DNA of 64,000 nt from Desulfobulbus propionicus (GCA_002748755.1 PDTD01000016.1:36230-100229), one strand, 5' to 3'; shown: positions 9,076 through 18,188, counted from the first letter of the stretch. Made by a program: numbers and translations. The notes: generated from the sequence alone by a model not told the origin.

Positions 9076-9813
9076 ATGCGTTCGTTTCGTTCATTCACCT
9101 GGAAGGATACCAACCTGCGCATCGCCAGTGATCAGTTCGCCTGTATCACCCATGCCATTGTACAGGAGCGCACAGCCTTGGAACGCTATATCAGGAAACA
9201 CCCTGAGTTCCGGGTGGCCCTCACCCCCCTCCCCCTGCTTGATGATGCCCCAATCAGTGCCCAACGTATGGCTGCTGCAGCCTGGCGGACAGGGCTTGGT
9301 CCCATGGCCTCTGTTGCAGGAGCCCTGGCACAGATAGGCGCAGAGGCTGCCATGAGTAAGGGCGCATCAGAAGCCATTGTGGAAAATGGAGGCGATATCT
9401 ACCTGCACAGCTCTACCCCTGTGACCATAGGTGTCTATGCAGGCAACAACGCCATAGGTGATAAACTGGCTTTTCTCATTTCCCCTGCTGAACTCCCCCT
9501 GGCACTCTGTTCCTCCTCCAGTATTATGGGACATTCCCTGTCATTTGGCAGCTGCGACCTGGCCACCGTCATTGCCGGAGATGCGGCGCTGGCAGATGCC
9601 GTGGCCACCTTGGTCTGTAACTTGGTGCAAGCAAACAGTGATCTCGAAAAGAGCCTCAACAAGGCGGGTACCATACCAGGTGTGCAGGGTATACTTGCGG
9701 TAAAAGACGATCAGGTAAGCATATATGGAAAAATCCCGGAACTTACTCGAAACCGAGACAGCTGTCTGCAAAATAAAATGACCAAAGATCTTGCTTCAGG
9801 CTTTTTCCCGTAG
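9076..9813 (+). CDS. UPF0280 family protein (ApbE-like fold), homocysteine operon
   Basis: A 245-residue protein of the UPF0280/COG2122 family. Recognisable segments: GLGPMASVAGALAQIGAEAA, EAIVENGGDIYL and SSSIMGHSLSFGSCDLATV, followed by GDAALADAVAT. The methanogen homologue MA1715 is the third gene linked to sulfide-dependent homocysteine synthesis with the DUF39 and NIL-ferredoxin genes; its chemistry is unresolved. The fold is related to ApbE flavin transferases. The position as the third gene 12 bases after the ferredoxin gene is the strongest functional clue. A short stem (GTAGCC...GGCTAC, 9810-9832) covers the stop codon region. Confidence 0.87.
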   Translation: MRSFRSFTWKDTNLRIASDQFACITHAIVQERTALERYIRKHPEFRVALTPLPLLDDAPISAQRMAAAAWRTGLGPMASVAGALAQIGAEAAMSKGASEAIVENGGDIYLHSSTPVTIGVYAGNNAIGDKLAFLISPAELPLALCSSSSIMGHSLSFGSCDLATVIAGDAALADAVATLVCNLVQANSDLEKSLNKAGTIPGVQGILAVKDDQVSIYGKIPELTRNRDSCLQNKMTKDLASGFFP

Positions 9814-9900
9814 CCACCCATAAGGGGCTACCCGACATTGCTTATACCAAGAAAAGAAAGACACACTCGCTCTACTAGTTACAGAGGACCCAGCAGGCTC

Positions 9901-10488
9901 ATGGACACATGCACACTCAGCAAAAGAGAAGAAGAACAGGATATTCTTTTCGGTGTAATCAATCGCTTTATCGGCTATTTTACCAGACAGACCGTTCCTG
10001 CAACCAGCAATGACATGACCTGTGAATATCCTTTTGTGGCAATGGATACCAGGCAGGCCTACCAACAGATACGGATGGCCAGGGATTTTTTTAACCGGAG
10101 AGGCAAAACCATTGCGGAGTTGTCCTTCATCGACATAGGCTGTGGCATTGGGAACATCCTCTTGCTGGCCGAAATGATGGAGTTTCAGGTATATGGAATC
10201 GAAAAAGATAGAGCTTCAATACCCATTGCCTGTCAGCTTCTGGGCCAGGATATTGTACATGAGCAGGATATCTGGTCGTTCAACGACTTGAACATCTTTG
10301 ATGTTGTTTACTATTTCCGTCCGTTCAGCCATAAGACGCCACAGGTCCGATTTGAAAAATATATTGAAAATACGCTCAAACCAGGAGGTATTCTCATTGC
10401 CAATCGCAAAATGGATGAAAGCATAAACGCTGATCCCCGGTTCTCCCGCCTAAGCCAGACAATGCCGGTATGGTACAAAAAGGTGTAA
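9901..10488 (+). CDS. Class I SAM-dependent methyltransferase, substrate unknown
   Basis: 195 residues from ATG 9901, with GAGG about 13 bases upstream; a longer frame begins at TTG 9838 but adds an unconserved, basic extension. The SAM-binding glycine motif is clear in SFIDIGCGIGNILLLAE, followed by the acidic residue after strand 2 (YGIEKDRAS) and by NTLKPGGILIANRK. Substrate and partners cannot be read from the sequence. It lies 87 bases after the homocysteine operon and could be co-transcribed, which would fit a methyl/sulfur-metabolism link, but this is speculative. Confidence 0.7.
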   Translation: MDTCTLSKREEEQDILFGVINRFIGYFTRQTVPATSNDMTCEYPFVAMDTRQAYQQIRMARDFFNRRGKTIAELSFIDIGCGIGNILLLAEMMEFQVYGIEKDRASIPIACQLLGQDIVHEQDIWSFNDLNIFDVVYYFRPFSHKTPQVRFEKYIENTLKPGGILIANRKMDESINADPRFSRLSQTMPVWYKKV

Positions 10489-10719
10489 CCAGACAGCGAG
10501 ATAAAATGATACTAGAAAAATGTAACATGAGAATGCCCTTTTGAATTTTCGTTTATGTTCCCCAAAAAGACAGAAGCAAAGGAAATAAGATTCCGATACT
10601 GTCCCGGTGTTGCCCAATAGCGTAGACCGACCTCTACAAAATGCAGTCTTTTAGATAAAGAAAAGACATACAAAAAGTATAAAGCTTTTTCCAGTAACCT
10701 TTTGTGATGGTGAGAACAT

Positions 10720-11922
10720 ATGGAGAAACAGTTCAAGATCGTTTCCACTGGTGTACCCCTGGCGGGGTTTAGCCTGGATGACGTAGTCGATAATCTTGTG
10801 GCCATGACCAACCTGAATCACGAAAAGGCCAAAACACTCCTCTGCAGCGGCAAGCCTGCACTAATCAAGAAAAATCTTGCGCCAGAGGTAGCAGAAAAAT
10901 ATCAAAAAAAATTACAGCAGGCAGGACTTGCTGTACAAATACTACCTCAATCACCCCCAACGGACCCATCATCAACAGTCCAAGGGCATGCGAAAGCATC
11001 CGAACAAGAAGCCCCGCCCCCTCCTCCACCTGAGACTTCCCCCAGAAACGAAAAGGTGTACAGCACCCCCAAGGCAGAACTCAAGAAGCCCCAAAGCTCC
11101 AGCGAAGCATGGCTGGAGGAACCCCGAAAGGTTACAGCCTTCCGGGGGTGGACATGGATCACTCGTGCCGTCCCGCTTTTTTTTGCTGCACCATGGCAAT
11201 GGATAGGGATGAGTATTGCGGCTTTGCTGATCATCATCCTCGTCAGCCTTATTCCAATTCTCGGGCCTCTGATTCAGCAATTTGTTATGGTACTATTGAT
11301 GGCCGGCATGCTGATGGCTGCCCATACGCTGGCAGAAGGGAACAAGTTTACATTTGCTTATCTCTTCAAAGGCTTCACCCGCAACCGCAATCAATTACTT
11401 TTGATTACCGCCATCTACTTCGGATTTTTCATTGTTCTTGCCTGTATTGTTGGCATCTTCTTTTTTAGTATGGGCATATTTGACCAGATGGCAAGCGGTG
11501 TTTTTTCTTCTGAAATCATGTTGCAGATTATTACTAATCATCCCTATATTGTGCTCTTGACCATCGGCGGAATCGCTCTTGTCACCATTCCCTTTTTCAT
11601 GGCCTACTGGTTAACGACACCACTAGTGGCTTTACCAGGCCTGAAAGCCTGGCCTGCATATGCGGTTAGCCTGAAAGCATATCTCCGAAACTGGATTCCT
11701 TTTTTGGTGTACAGTATTATGCTCGCCATTGTTGGTGGTATAGTCTTGGCCATACTTATGGGCCTGATGGCTGTGCTCTCCGGGATGATTGCTGCCCCCG
11801 TATTTATCATTATCCCTTTGGTCCTGCTGTCCAACACCGTCTTTATCATACCTCTTGCTGTGATAGGATTGCTGAGTTATTACCTCAGTTTTCGGGATAT
11901 TTTCCATGCAGAAACGCAATAA
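10720..11922 (+). CDS. BPSS1780-like integral membrane protein with L7/L12-like N-terminal segment
   Basis: A 400-residue protein. Residues 1-75 form a soluble helical module (LNHEKAKTLLCSGKPALIKK, then EVAEKYQKKLQQAGLAVQIL) reminiscent of the ribosomal L7/L12 C-terminal-like segment found at the front of some membrane proteins. A proline-rich linker follows (APPPPPPETSP near 102-112). Residues about 160-395 contain roughly six hydrophobic segments, resembling the BPSS1780 family of membrane proteins of unknown function. GGTGAG lies 7-12 bases before the ATG. It heads a likely operon with the RDD and SpoIIM-like genes (27-base gap to the next start, then an overlap). No enzymatic role is assigned. 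Confidence 0.7.
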   Translation: MEKQFKIVSTGVPLAGFSLDDVVDNLVAMTNLNHEKAKTLLCSGKPALIKKNLAPEVAEKYQKKLQQAGLAVQILPQSPPTDPSSTVQGHAKASEQEAPPPPPPETSPRNEKVYSTPKAELKKPQSSSEAWLEEPRKVTAFRGWTWITRAVPLFFAAPWQWIGMSIAALLIIILVSLIPILGPLIQQFVMVLLMAGMLMAAHTLAEGNKFTFAYLFKGFTRNRNQLLLITAIYFGFFIVLACIVGIFFFSMGIFDQMASGVFSSEIMLQIITNHPYIVLLTIGGIALVTIPFFMAYWLTTPLVALPGLKAWPAYAVSLKAYLRNWIPFLVYSIMLAIVGGIVLAILMGLMAVLSGMIAAPVFIIIPLVLLSNTVFIIPLAVIGLLSYYLSFRDIFHAETQ

Positions 11923-11949
11923 TTCTTGATCGTTTTACAACCAAAAAGA

Positions 11950-12657
11950 ATGCAACAGGCACAATACGATACCATCTCCTCTTTTCAGGCCCCTGAAGGC
12001 GTGGAACCGAGCCTTTCACCAGCAGGCCCTTTTGTTCGAGCCAATGCCTGGCTCATCGATTGTGCCATCAAGGGCGCCTCTTACCTGGTGATACTTTTTG
12101 TCCTGCAGCTTTTTGGCGGTTTAGGTGTCGGGGTGAGCTTTCTTCTTTTTTTCCTGATCGAAAGGTTCAATCCTGTGGCCATCGGGGTTACCACAGGTGC
12201 GACACCGGGGAAAGCAGCAATGCCCATTACGGTCGTACAGAATAACGGCACGCCCATTGGACTGGCATCCTCACTCCTTGGTAACCTTATTGGGGTGATC
12301 GATTTTCTTCCTTTGGGCAATGTGGTGGGCGTGGTCACCATGGTCCTGAATGCTCAGTTCAAGCGCCTGGGGGATATTGACGCTGGATACTTGGTGGTCT
12401 ATACCAATGGGGGAACAAAAAACACACCAATACCAGAGGCCCCTCCCACTCCATCCCCGATTCCGCTCAGGGGGGAGGAGCAGTGTCTGATTCTTGATTT
12501 CTGTGAACGTTGCAAACAGCTGACGTTGTCAAGAAAAAACGAACTTGCTGAGCTGCTCGTTGTATTCACCGATCCAGAAAAGCCGGCCGAAAAACTCGTT
12601 TCTTCCGATAACTGGTTCATGAAAGGAAGGGGAGCCCATGCATCAGCACAGATTTGA
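11950..12657 (+). CDS. RDD family membrane protein
   Basis: 235 residues from ATG 11950; a TTG at 11926 is in frame but unlikely. The RDD-type signature appears as an Arg-Ala-Asn-Ala-Trp-x-x-Asp motif (VRANAWLIDCAIKG), membrane segments around residues 45-80 and 100-130, GATPGKAAMPI, and FKRLGDIDAGYLVVY. The C-terminal third is soluble and includes CERCKQLTLSRKNELAELL. RDD proteins sit in the inner membrane; some are implicated in ion transport, but most are uncharacterised. The gene overlaps the SpoIIM-like gene by 20 bases. RDD and SpoIIM-like genes are a recurrent pair in bacteria, so the two products probably act together. Confidence 0.82.
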   Translation: MQQAQYDTISSFQAPEGVEPSLSPAGPFVRANAWLIDCAIKGASYLVILFVLQLFGGLGVGVSFLLFFLIERFNPVAIGVTTGATPGKAAMPITVVQNNGTPIGLASSLLGNLIGVIDFLPLGNVVGVVTMVLNAQFKRLGDIDAGYLVVYTNGGTKNTPIPEAPPTPSPIPLRGEEQCLILDFCERCKQLTLSRKNELAELLVVFTDPEKPAEKLVSSDNWFMKGRGAHASAQI

Positions 12658-13615
12658 ACAACAGCATCAGCAAAGCTGGGAAAAATCTGGTGCGGTACTC
12701 GATTTCCTTGAGCGCAAGAAGTCGTCTCCATCCAGGCCCACCCGATCATCGGATGAACTGCCACAGCTGTATCATCAACGGTGCAATCAGTACGGTCTTG
12801 CCGAGACAAGACATTACAGCCCTGCCCTGGTAGATCGCCTGCAGGAACTTGTTTTGCGTGGATACAAGCAGCTATACAGACCAAAAACAAATTGTTTCTG
12901 GTTATTCATAACCTTCCTTGCCCGTGATTTTCCCAAGACTCTGCGAAGATACCAGATGGCTTTCTGGCTCTCCTTTCTCTTGTTCTACGGGTCGGCAACG
13001 GCCATCGGTCTGGCAACCTATGCCAACCCCTCTCTCATCTATTCCGTCATGTCAGAAGACCAAGTTTTGACAATAGAAGCCATGTATTCAAAGCCCAAAT
13101 TCGATAAAAATGCTTCAACTGAGGGTAAGGCTCAAAACGATCATTCCATGTTCGGCTTCTATTTCATAAATAATATCTCCATAGGTTTCAGAACCTTTGC
13201 CGGTGGTATACTCTTTGGAGCGGGAACAGTTCTCTTGCTTCTCTATAACGGCCTTTTCATCGGCAGTGCGGCCGGACACCTCTCCCACCCTCCCTATGGC
13301 GAAAATTTTTGGGTGTTTGTCTCCGGGCACGCGGCCTATGAATTGACCGCCATCATTATCTGCGGTACAGCAGGCCTTATCCTGGGATACAGCCTGTTGA
13401 GTTCTGTCTGTTTCTCAAGAGCGCATGCCCTTAAAACCATGGGGCCAAATGCGTTGAAACTGGTTATGGGCGGTGCGCTCATGTTGTGTATAGCAGCATT
13501 CATAGAAGCGTTCTGGTCATCAGCCCAAATAGTTCCAGAAATCAAATACTGGGTAGCGGCCGCTAACTGGGCAACGGTTCTGCTCTACTTTCTCTTTGCT
13601 GGCAGGAAGCAATGA
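12638..13615 (+). CDS. SpoIIM/DUF95-like integral membrane protein
   Basis: A 325-residue protein with a soluble N-terminus (about 100 residues) and five or so membrane segments. Characteristic parts are GFYFINNISIGFRTFAGGIL, then GTVLLLLYNGLFIGSAAGHL, the VSGHAAYELTAIIICGTAGL block, and a final hydrophobic pair. This matches the stage II sporulation protein M / DUF95 family, which in non-sporulating bacteria is a membrane protein of unknown role, often next to RDD proteins. It overlaps the RDD gene end. It is the last gene of its operon, followed within 40 bases by a decayed IS3 end. Confidence 0.82.
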   Translation: MHQHRFEQQHQQSWEKSGAVLDFLERKKSSPSRPTRSSDELPQLYHQRCNQYGLAETRHYSPALVDRLQELVLRGYKQLYRPKTNCFWLFITFLARDFPKTLRRYQMAFWLSFLLFYGSATAIGLATYANPSLIYSVMSEDQVLTIEAMYSKPKFDKNASTEGKAQNDHSMFGFYFINNISIGFRTFAGGILFGAGTVLLLLYNGLFIGSAAGHLSHPPYGENFWVFVSGHAAYELTAIIICGTAGLILGYSLLSSVCFSRAHALKTMGPNALKLVMGGALMLCIAAFIEAFWSSAQIVPEIKYWVAAANWATVLLYFLFAGRKQ

Positions 13616-13654
13616 ATCCTGATCAGATACCTGTCAGCATTCGTCCACGGGAGG

Positions 13655-13864
13655 TGGCCCCCAAAAACTGGACAATGTGGTAAGCTATAAGTCAGACCAC
13701 ATTCAAGAGGACCTGACAATGGGTAAAAAACGCAAAACACACAGTCCACAGTTCAAGGTAAAGGTTGCTTGAGCAGCCATTCAAAACGACGAAATTCTCT
13801 TGAGGATAAAACTCCGGATGCGGTCTACTTTAGTTTGCCTTGCCCGTTCGCCGAGGCTGCCTGA
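13655..13864 (+). mobile_element. Decayed IS3-family element relic (OrfA start and OrfB end only)
   Basis: An IS3-like left end (TGGCCCCCAAAAACTGGACA, 13655-13674) is followed by an ATG at 13719 that opens MGKKRKTHSPQFKVKVA, the typical IS3 OrfA N-terminus, then an in-frame TGA. From 13805 the frame DKTPDAVYFSLP, ending at TGA 13862-13864, matches the usual IS3 OrfB C-terminal motif (TP.EVY.). About 1 kb of transposase is missing between the two ends, and no right inverted repeat was found, so the element is an immobile remnant. It sits between the convergent SpoIIM-like and ribD genes. Confidence 0.72.
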
Positions 13865-14051
13865 TGCCTATTATTAGTTTTCTGCTCTCAGGGCTTGTAG
13901 CTTATCCCACCCATCAGGCTGTCCAATCAATTGGGTCCACCACCGTTTTCCAGCGCCAAAGCTGCCAGCCGCCCTTATCAATTCATGTCTTGCGATCAAG
14001 AGTTCAGGGAAGCGGTAAGACCCGCGTGGCCAAAAACATGCGACCTGCGCC

Positions 14052-15164
14052 TTACACATGCTCAGGCCGGATACCCTTGATGAGAACATCGTCACCTAAC
14101 GGCAACACCTCAGTGATGGAAAATCTCTCTGCGGCTGACAACTGGTGACAACCATACCCCTGGACTATGCCTTGACCTTGTGGACCAATAAAAAAAGGCG
14201 CATAGAACAGATTAATTTCATCCACCAGCTCCTGGTTGAGAAAACTACCGTGGACATGAGCACCACCTTCCACAAGAACAGAAACCACATTCTGCCGACC
14301 CAGCCAGGTCAGAATACTGTTGAGATCCAGGAAACCAGTTTCAGGAACCCTGTTCACTGAAACCAATCTGCACCCTTGTTGTTTCAATGCGTCTTTTTTT
14401 TCTGCGAAAGTATCCTGGGCATGAAAAATAACCGTGTCGGCATTGGAGTTTTGATGCAACATGTTAGCTTGGGGAGAAATCCTCAGGCGGCTGTCCAGTA
14501 CCACTCTCAAGGGATCCCTCTGTGGGGAATGATGAAGACGAGTGGTCAAACTCGGGTTGTCGATGAGGGCCGTATTTGAGCCGATGAGTATGGCATCTAC
14601 CTGATTTCGCAACTGATGTACGTAGTCATGGGACTCTGTCCCGGTTATAGTACCACCCTCGCCTTTTGCATAGGTTATCTTACCATCCAGACTCAGACCT
14701 GCTTTCAGAATGACCCACGGTAGTTGGGTTTGGCTGTACTTGATAAACGGATAGACAAGCGCTTTGCACTCCTGTTCCAGAACGCCCGCTTCTACGGCGA
14801 GTCCCTTGTCCTGAAGAAATTTTTTTCCACCCCCCAGAACATGCGGGTTTGGATCAAGCAGACCGATCACAACACGGTCCAGGCCAGCATCAAGAATAGC
14901 CTGGGTACAGGGAGGGGTTTTACCGCTATGATTGCAGGGCTCAAGGGTGACATAAATGGTTGCACCGGCGGTGTTACCCTTTGCATCTAAAATAGCATTG
15001 ACTTCTGCGTGGGGTTCTCCTGCCCGGTGATGATAGCCGCAGCCGACCACGACATCATCACGAACAATGACAGCACCGACTGCTGGATTGGGGCTTGTCC
15101 GTCCCAAGCCTTTACGGGCCTCTGTTAGGGCTAATGCCATATAGTGAGTGTCTTTTTCAGTCAT
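14052..15164 (-). CDS. ribD: Bifunctional riboflavin biosynthesis protein RibD
   Basis: 370 residues from ATG 15164. The N-terminal deaminase domain has the zinc site HAEVNAI and PCNHSGKTPPC; the C-terminal reductase domain has VILKAGLSLDGKI, PLRVVLDSRLRI and VLVEGGAHVHGSFL. It carries out steps two and three of riboflavin synthesis: deamination, then ribosyl reduction of the pyrimidine intermediate. The frame is open to 15236, but the upstream part is not conserved. It follows nrdR on the same strand after 287 bases. The usual downstream partners (ribE, ribBA, ribH) are absent; an unassigned stretch and an IS3 relic follow instead. Confidence 0.94.
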   Translation of the reverse strand: MTEKDTHYMALALTEARKGLGRTSPNPAVGAVIVRDDVVVGCGYHHRAGEPHAEVNAILDAKGNTAGATIYVTLEPCNHSGKTPPCTQAILDAGLDRVVIGLLDPNPHVLGGGKKFLQDKGLAVEAGVLEQECKALVYPFIKYSQTQLPWVILKAGLSLDGKITYAKGEGGTITGTESHDYVHQLRNQVDAILIGSNTALIDNPSLTTRLHHSPQRDPLRVVLDSRLRISPQANMLHQNSNADTVIFHAQDTFAEKKDALKQQGCRLVSVNRVPETGFLDLNSILTWLGRQNVVSVLVEGGAHVHGSFLNQELVDEINLFYAPFFIGPQGQGIVQGYGCHQLSAAERFSITEVLPLGDDVLIKGIRPEHV

Positions 15165-15451
15165 GATGATGTCCCGACAAATGGAAAAGGTACTGCTCCG
15201 GACCTCGGATGAACAATTTATCGGAAGATGAGACAACCCAGGGCCATCCCGTTCATCTGTTGGTCTCTTCTTGTCACTAAAAAAATACTCATCAGAAATT
15301 GAGGCTCAAGGTGGAGATGACGCTGGAAACAATCGTCACATTTGTAAATCAGCCGGGTGCTAGCGAGAAAGTGTACCAGTACGAATTTGCAAGGCTGAGC
15401 ATCGGTACCTAAAAAAGAAGGTTTGCGGACTCCAACCTGAGGCCTGTCCTT

Positions 15452-15913
15452 CTATCCTCCTGGTTTATCGAGAAAACTTTTCAACTCCTCCATAAACTCA
15501 TTCACATCTTTAAACTGTCTGTACACAGAGGCAAAACGTACGTACGCCACCTCATCCAAAGCAGGCAAATCCTCCATGATCCATTCACCAACCTGGTTGG
15601 TTGGAACCTCCTTACCACCAACATCTTGCAAACGCAGCTCGATACGATCGACAAAGGAATCAATATCGGTCATACTCACAGGCAGTTTCTCACACGCTTT
15701 TTCCAGGCCGGCAATAATTTTGCCGCGATCCCATGCCTCACGCCTGCCGTCTTTTTTTATCAACATAGGGAGCATGAGTTCAATACGCTCATAGGTGGTA
15801 AAACGATGTTCGCATACACTGCATTCCCGTCTTCGGCGAATGATGGTTTTATCCTTGTTTGTCCGAGAGTCGATAACCCTGTTTTCCAGATGGCTGCAAT
15901 AGGGACACTTCAT
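15452..15913 (-). CDS. nrdR: Transcriptional repressor NrdR
   Basis: 153 residues, standard length. The N-terminal zinc ribbon has C3, C6, C31 and C34 (MKCPYC and ECSVCEHRF), with the arginine-rich RRRREC region used for DNA contact. The ATP-cone domain follows ([18 protein letters not shown], then [10 protein letters not shown]). NrdR binds NrdR boxes in front of ribonucleotide reductase genes and senses the ATP/dATP balance. It lies between rpiB and ribD; nrdR-ribD is a common bacterial order. An imperfect hairpin lies 80-141 bases upstream of its start. Confidence 0.95.
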   Translation of the reverse strand: MKCPYCSHLENRVIDSRTNKDKTIIRRRRECSVCEHRFTTYERIELMLPMLIKKDGRREAWDRGKIIAGLEKACEKLPVSMTDIDSFVDRIELRLQDVGGKEVPTNQVGEWIMEDLPALDEVAYVRFASVYRQFKDVNEFMEELKSFLDKPGG

Positions 15914-16254
15914 GGGGATTCCTTACTCCTGACGTGCTCATCAGCATTTCTGATGACTCTTCACTTTTTTAAACCAACAACAGTCTGTTTACATGGATAC
16001 GTATGAAAAAAAGGAGAAAACACTATTGGTTGGATCATTTTTCTCCGCATCCATACGCACAGGGCACCAAATTAGGGCTTTTTTTGATCACAGAGCATAC
16101 ATGCGTCCCAGGACCGCCTGCAAGCAGTTAAGGGAAAAAAACAGCATAAGAAGATGGATATATGCCATCCGAGTAGTAGTATTATATTTAATACGATGAG
16201 ACCCTGATAAGCAATCCAAATCATACCTACCTCATTTGACCATAGCTGCAGGCT
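15914..16254. other. Intergenic region with imperfect inverted repeat upstream of nrdR
   Basis: Contains no recognisable gene. At 15993-16054 two nested inverted repeats stand out: ATGGAT...ATCCAT outside and GGAGAAAA...TTTTCTCC inside, with an 18-base loop. On the minus strand this would be a 5' untranslated or promoter-proximal structure 80 bases before the nrdR start. No known riboswitch class was recognised. Confidence 0.4.
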
Positions 16255-16296
16255 AAATAAAAAAGCCGGTCCTTGTTATATGCAAGGGTACCGGCT
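16255..16296 (-). terminator. Rho-independent terminator after rpiB
   Basis: Read on the minus strand: AGCCGGT, an inner CCTTG...CAAGG extension, then ACCGGCT followed by TTTTTTATTTA. The stem is GC-rich with a small bulge and the T run immediately follows, 29-70 bases downstream of the rpiB stop codon. It should end the fatty-acid synthesis/rpiB transcript before nrdR. Confidence 0.8.
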
Positions 16297-16324
16297 GGCA
16301 TGCCGCAATCTGGGATACTCTGGA

Positions 16325-16750
16325 TCAATCCATTTTTTGTAGTCTCCTCTGGTGCCTACCTCCTGTAAACTCGGTAGTCATCCAGGTTTTGACCATATCC
16401 AGAGCCACTGCGTCCCCCAGTACGCGCTCACCCAAGCAGAGTACATTGGCATCATTATGCTCGCGGCTCATTCTGGCGGTGAAGTTGTCATGGCATAGAG
16501 CGGCGCGAACACCTTGAAACCTATTCGCACTTATGCTCATACCAATACCAGTGCCACAAACAAGAATACCTCTCTCTGCATCGCCTGCGAGAAGTTCTTG
16601 ACAAAGTTTTTGGGCGAAATCAGGATAATCTACTGATTCTGTTGAAGTACAACCACAGTCTTCCACCCTGTGACCTTGTTGCTCAAGAAAGGTTACAATT
16701 TTTTGTTTAAGACTGAATCCGCCGTGATCACTACCTATGAGAACTTTCAT
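16325..16750 (-). CDS. rpiB: Ribose-5-phosphate isomerase B
   Basis: 141 residues, normal length. The N-terminal SDHGGFSLK motif, DCGCTSTESVDYPDFA, and the active-site block GILVCGTGIGMSISANRF (catalytic Cys) identify the RpiB/LacA fold. It interconverts ribose-5-phosphate and ribulose-5-phosphate in the pentose phosphate pathway. Its start lies 19 bases after the fabF stop codon, so it is probably the last gene of the fatty-acid operon; a terminator follows. Confidence 0.95.
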   Translation of the reverse strand: MKVLIGSDHGGFSLKQKIVTFLEQQGHRVEDCGCTSTESVDYPDFAQKLCQELLAGDAERGILVCGTGIGMSISANRFQGVRAALCHDNFTARMSREHNDANVLCLGERVLGDAVALDMVKTWMTTEFTGGRHQRRLQKMD

Positions 16751-16769
16751 GCATACTGGATTTCAAAAC

Positions 16770-18011
16770 TTAATCAGTGAACTTCTTTAAAACAATAACC
16801 CCATTGGTCCCCCCAAAACCAAAGGAATTGGACAGAGCTACCTGGGGATTGGTTTCTCTGGCTGTCAGAGGCACATAGTCGAGATCGCATTCCTCTGACG
16901 GCTCATCCAGATTGGCTGTCGGTGGAATAATCCCGGTGTGCATGGTCAAAGCCGTAAAGGCAGCCTCAATGCCACCTGCTGCGCCGAGCATATGGCCTGT
17001 CATGGACTTGGTGGAGCTGATTGCAAGTTTATAGGCATGTTCCTGAAAAACAGTTTTTATGGCATAAGTCTCGCATTTGTCATTCAGGGGGGTAGATGTC
17101 CCATGGGCGTTGATGTAATCAACCTCTTCCGGGTTCAGTCCGGCATCATTCAGCGCCATCTGCATGCATCGAGCAGCACCTTCCCCATCCTCAGGCGGCG
17201 CTGCAATATGGTAGGAGTCACTACTTTGGCCATAACCGATTATTTCAGCATATATCCTCGCTCCCCGTTTTTTTGCCTGCTCCAGTTCTTCCACAACCAG
17301 AATACCGGCGCCCTCTGAAATAATAAAACCGTCACGTCCCTTATCAAAAGGTCGAGAGGCAACGCTTGGATCATCATTTCGTGTGGAAAGAGCTTTCATA
17401 GCACTGAAACCAGCCACGGCCAGCGGACAAATCACGGATTCGGCCCCGCCGGTAAAAACGATATCGCAATCACCGTAGGCAATATGCCGAAAAGCCTCTC
17501 CCACTGCATGCGTGCCCGCTGCACAGGCGGTAGTTTGGTTCAAATTCGGTCCCTTGCTCCCCATTCTCATGGAGATTTGTCCAGAAACCATATTGGGTAT
17601 CACCCTGGGAATGAAAAACGGAGTTACCTTACGCGGTCCCCTCTCCTGCAGTATCTGATGATACCTTTCAATGGTGGGGAGCCCGCCCATGCCGCAACCC
17701 GTTATGACCCCAATCCTCTCACAGTTTGCCGCGTCAATGGTTAAGCCGCTGTCCTGCAAGGCCAGTTCCGAGGCCGCAATGGCATACTGAACAAACTCGT
17801 CCAGATTCTTAACCTGTTTTTTTTCAAACCAGATTTCAGGGTCAAAATCCTTGACTTCGCCAGCAATTCGAGAGGCGTATCCGCTCGCATCAAACCGGGT
17901 AATCGGTCCTATTCCTCCCTGTCCTTCAATAAGCTTGTCCCAGGTCCTATCCGTTCCTGTTCCCAAAGGGGTAACTAATCCTATACCAGTAATAACGACC
18001 CGTCTTTTCAC
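16770..18011 (-). CDS. fabF: 3-oxoacyl-ACP synthase II
   Basis: 413 residues from GTG 18011 ([17 protein letters not shown]), the typical FabF length; a frame extension to 18092 is not conserved. A GAGG lies just upstream. The catalytic Cys is in [13 protein letters not shown]; the two catalytic His are in [11 protein letters not shown] and [13 protein letters not shown]. It condenses malonyl-ACP with medium and long acyl-ACPs in fatty-acid elongation. It lies 177 bases after acpP in the same direction. The C-terminal [10 protein letters not shown] loop is intact. Confidence 0.95.
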   Translation of the reverse strand: MKRRVVITGIGLVTPLGTGTDRTWDKLIEGQGGIGPITRFDASGYASRIAGEVKDFDPEIWFEKKQVKNLDEFVQYAIAASELALQDSGLTIDAANCERIGVITGCGMGGLPTIERYHQILQERGPRKVTPFFIPRVIPNMVSGQISMRMGSKGPNLNQTTACAAGTHAVGEAFRHIAYGDCDIVFTGGAESVICPLAVAGFSAMKALSTRNDDPSVASRPFDKGRDGFIISEGAGILVVEELEQAKKRGARIYAEIIGYGQSSDSYHIAAPPEDGEGAARCMQMALNDAGLNPEEVDYINAHGTSTPLNDKCETYAIKTVFQEHAYKLAISSTKSMTGHMLGAAGGIEAAFTALTMHTGIIPPTANLDEPSEECDLDYVPLTARETNPQVALSNSFGFGGTNGVIVLKKFTD

Positions 18012-18188
18012 TTGTTTGCTTCCCTCGATTCTCACCACTGGCAGGGTGTATAAAAAATATCGCTGTAAATTGTCTATTCTCTCAGAGCTCACAGACGCCC
18101 CTGGAATTGCTGATAGTCTGTCTCAACAAGCCTTCCCCTGAAAGAGGGATAAAAATCGCCCGGGGTGTCTGTGAGCTTTGTTTCTATT

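Noticed and set aside
10520-10650. Possible repeat copy before the BPSS1780-like gene
   Set aside because: Some CATGAGAA and GTTGCCCA pieces recall the family, but they are not in the expected order or spacing.
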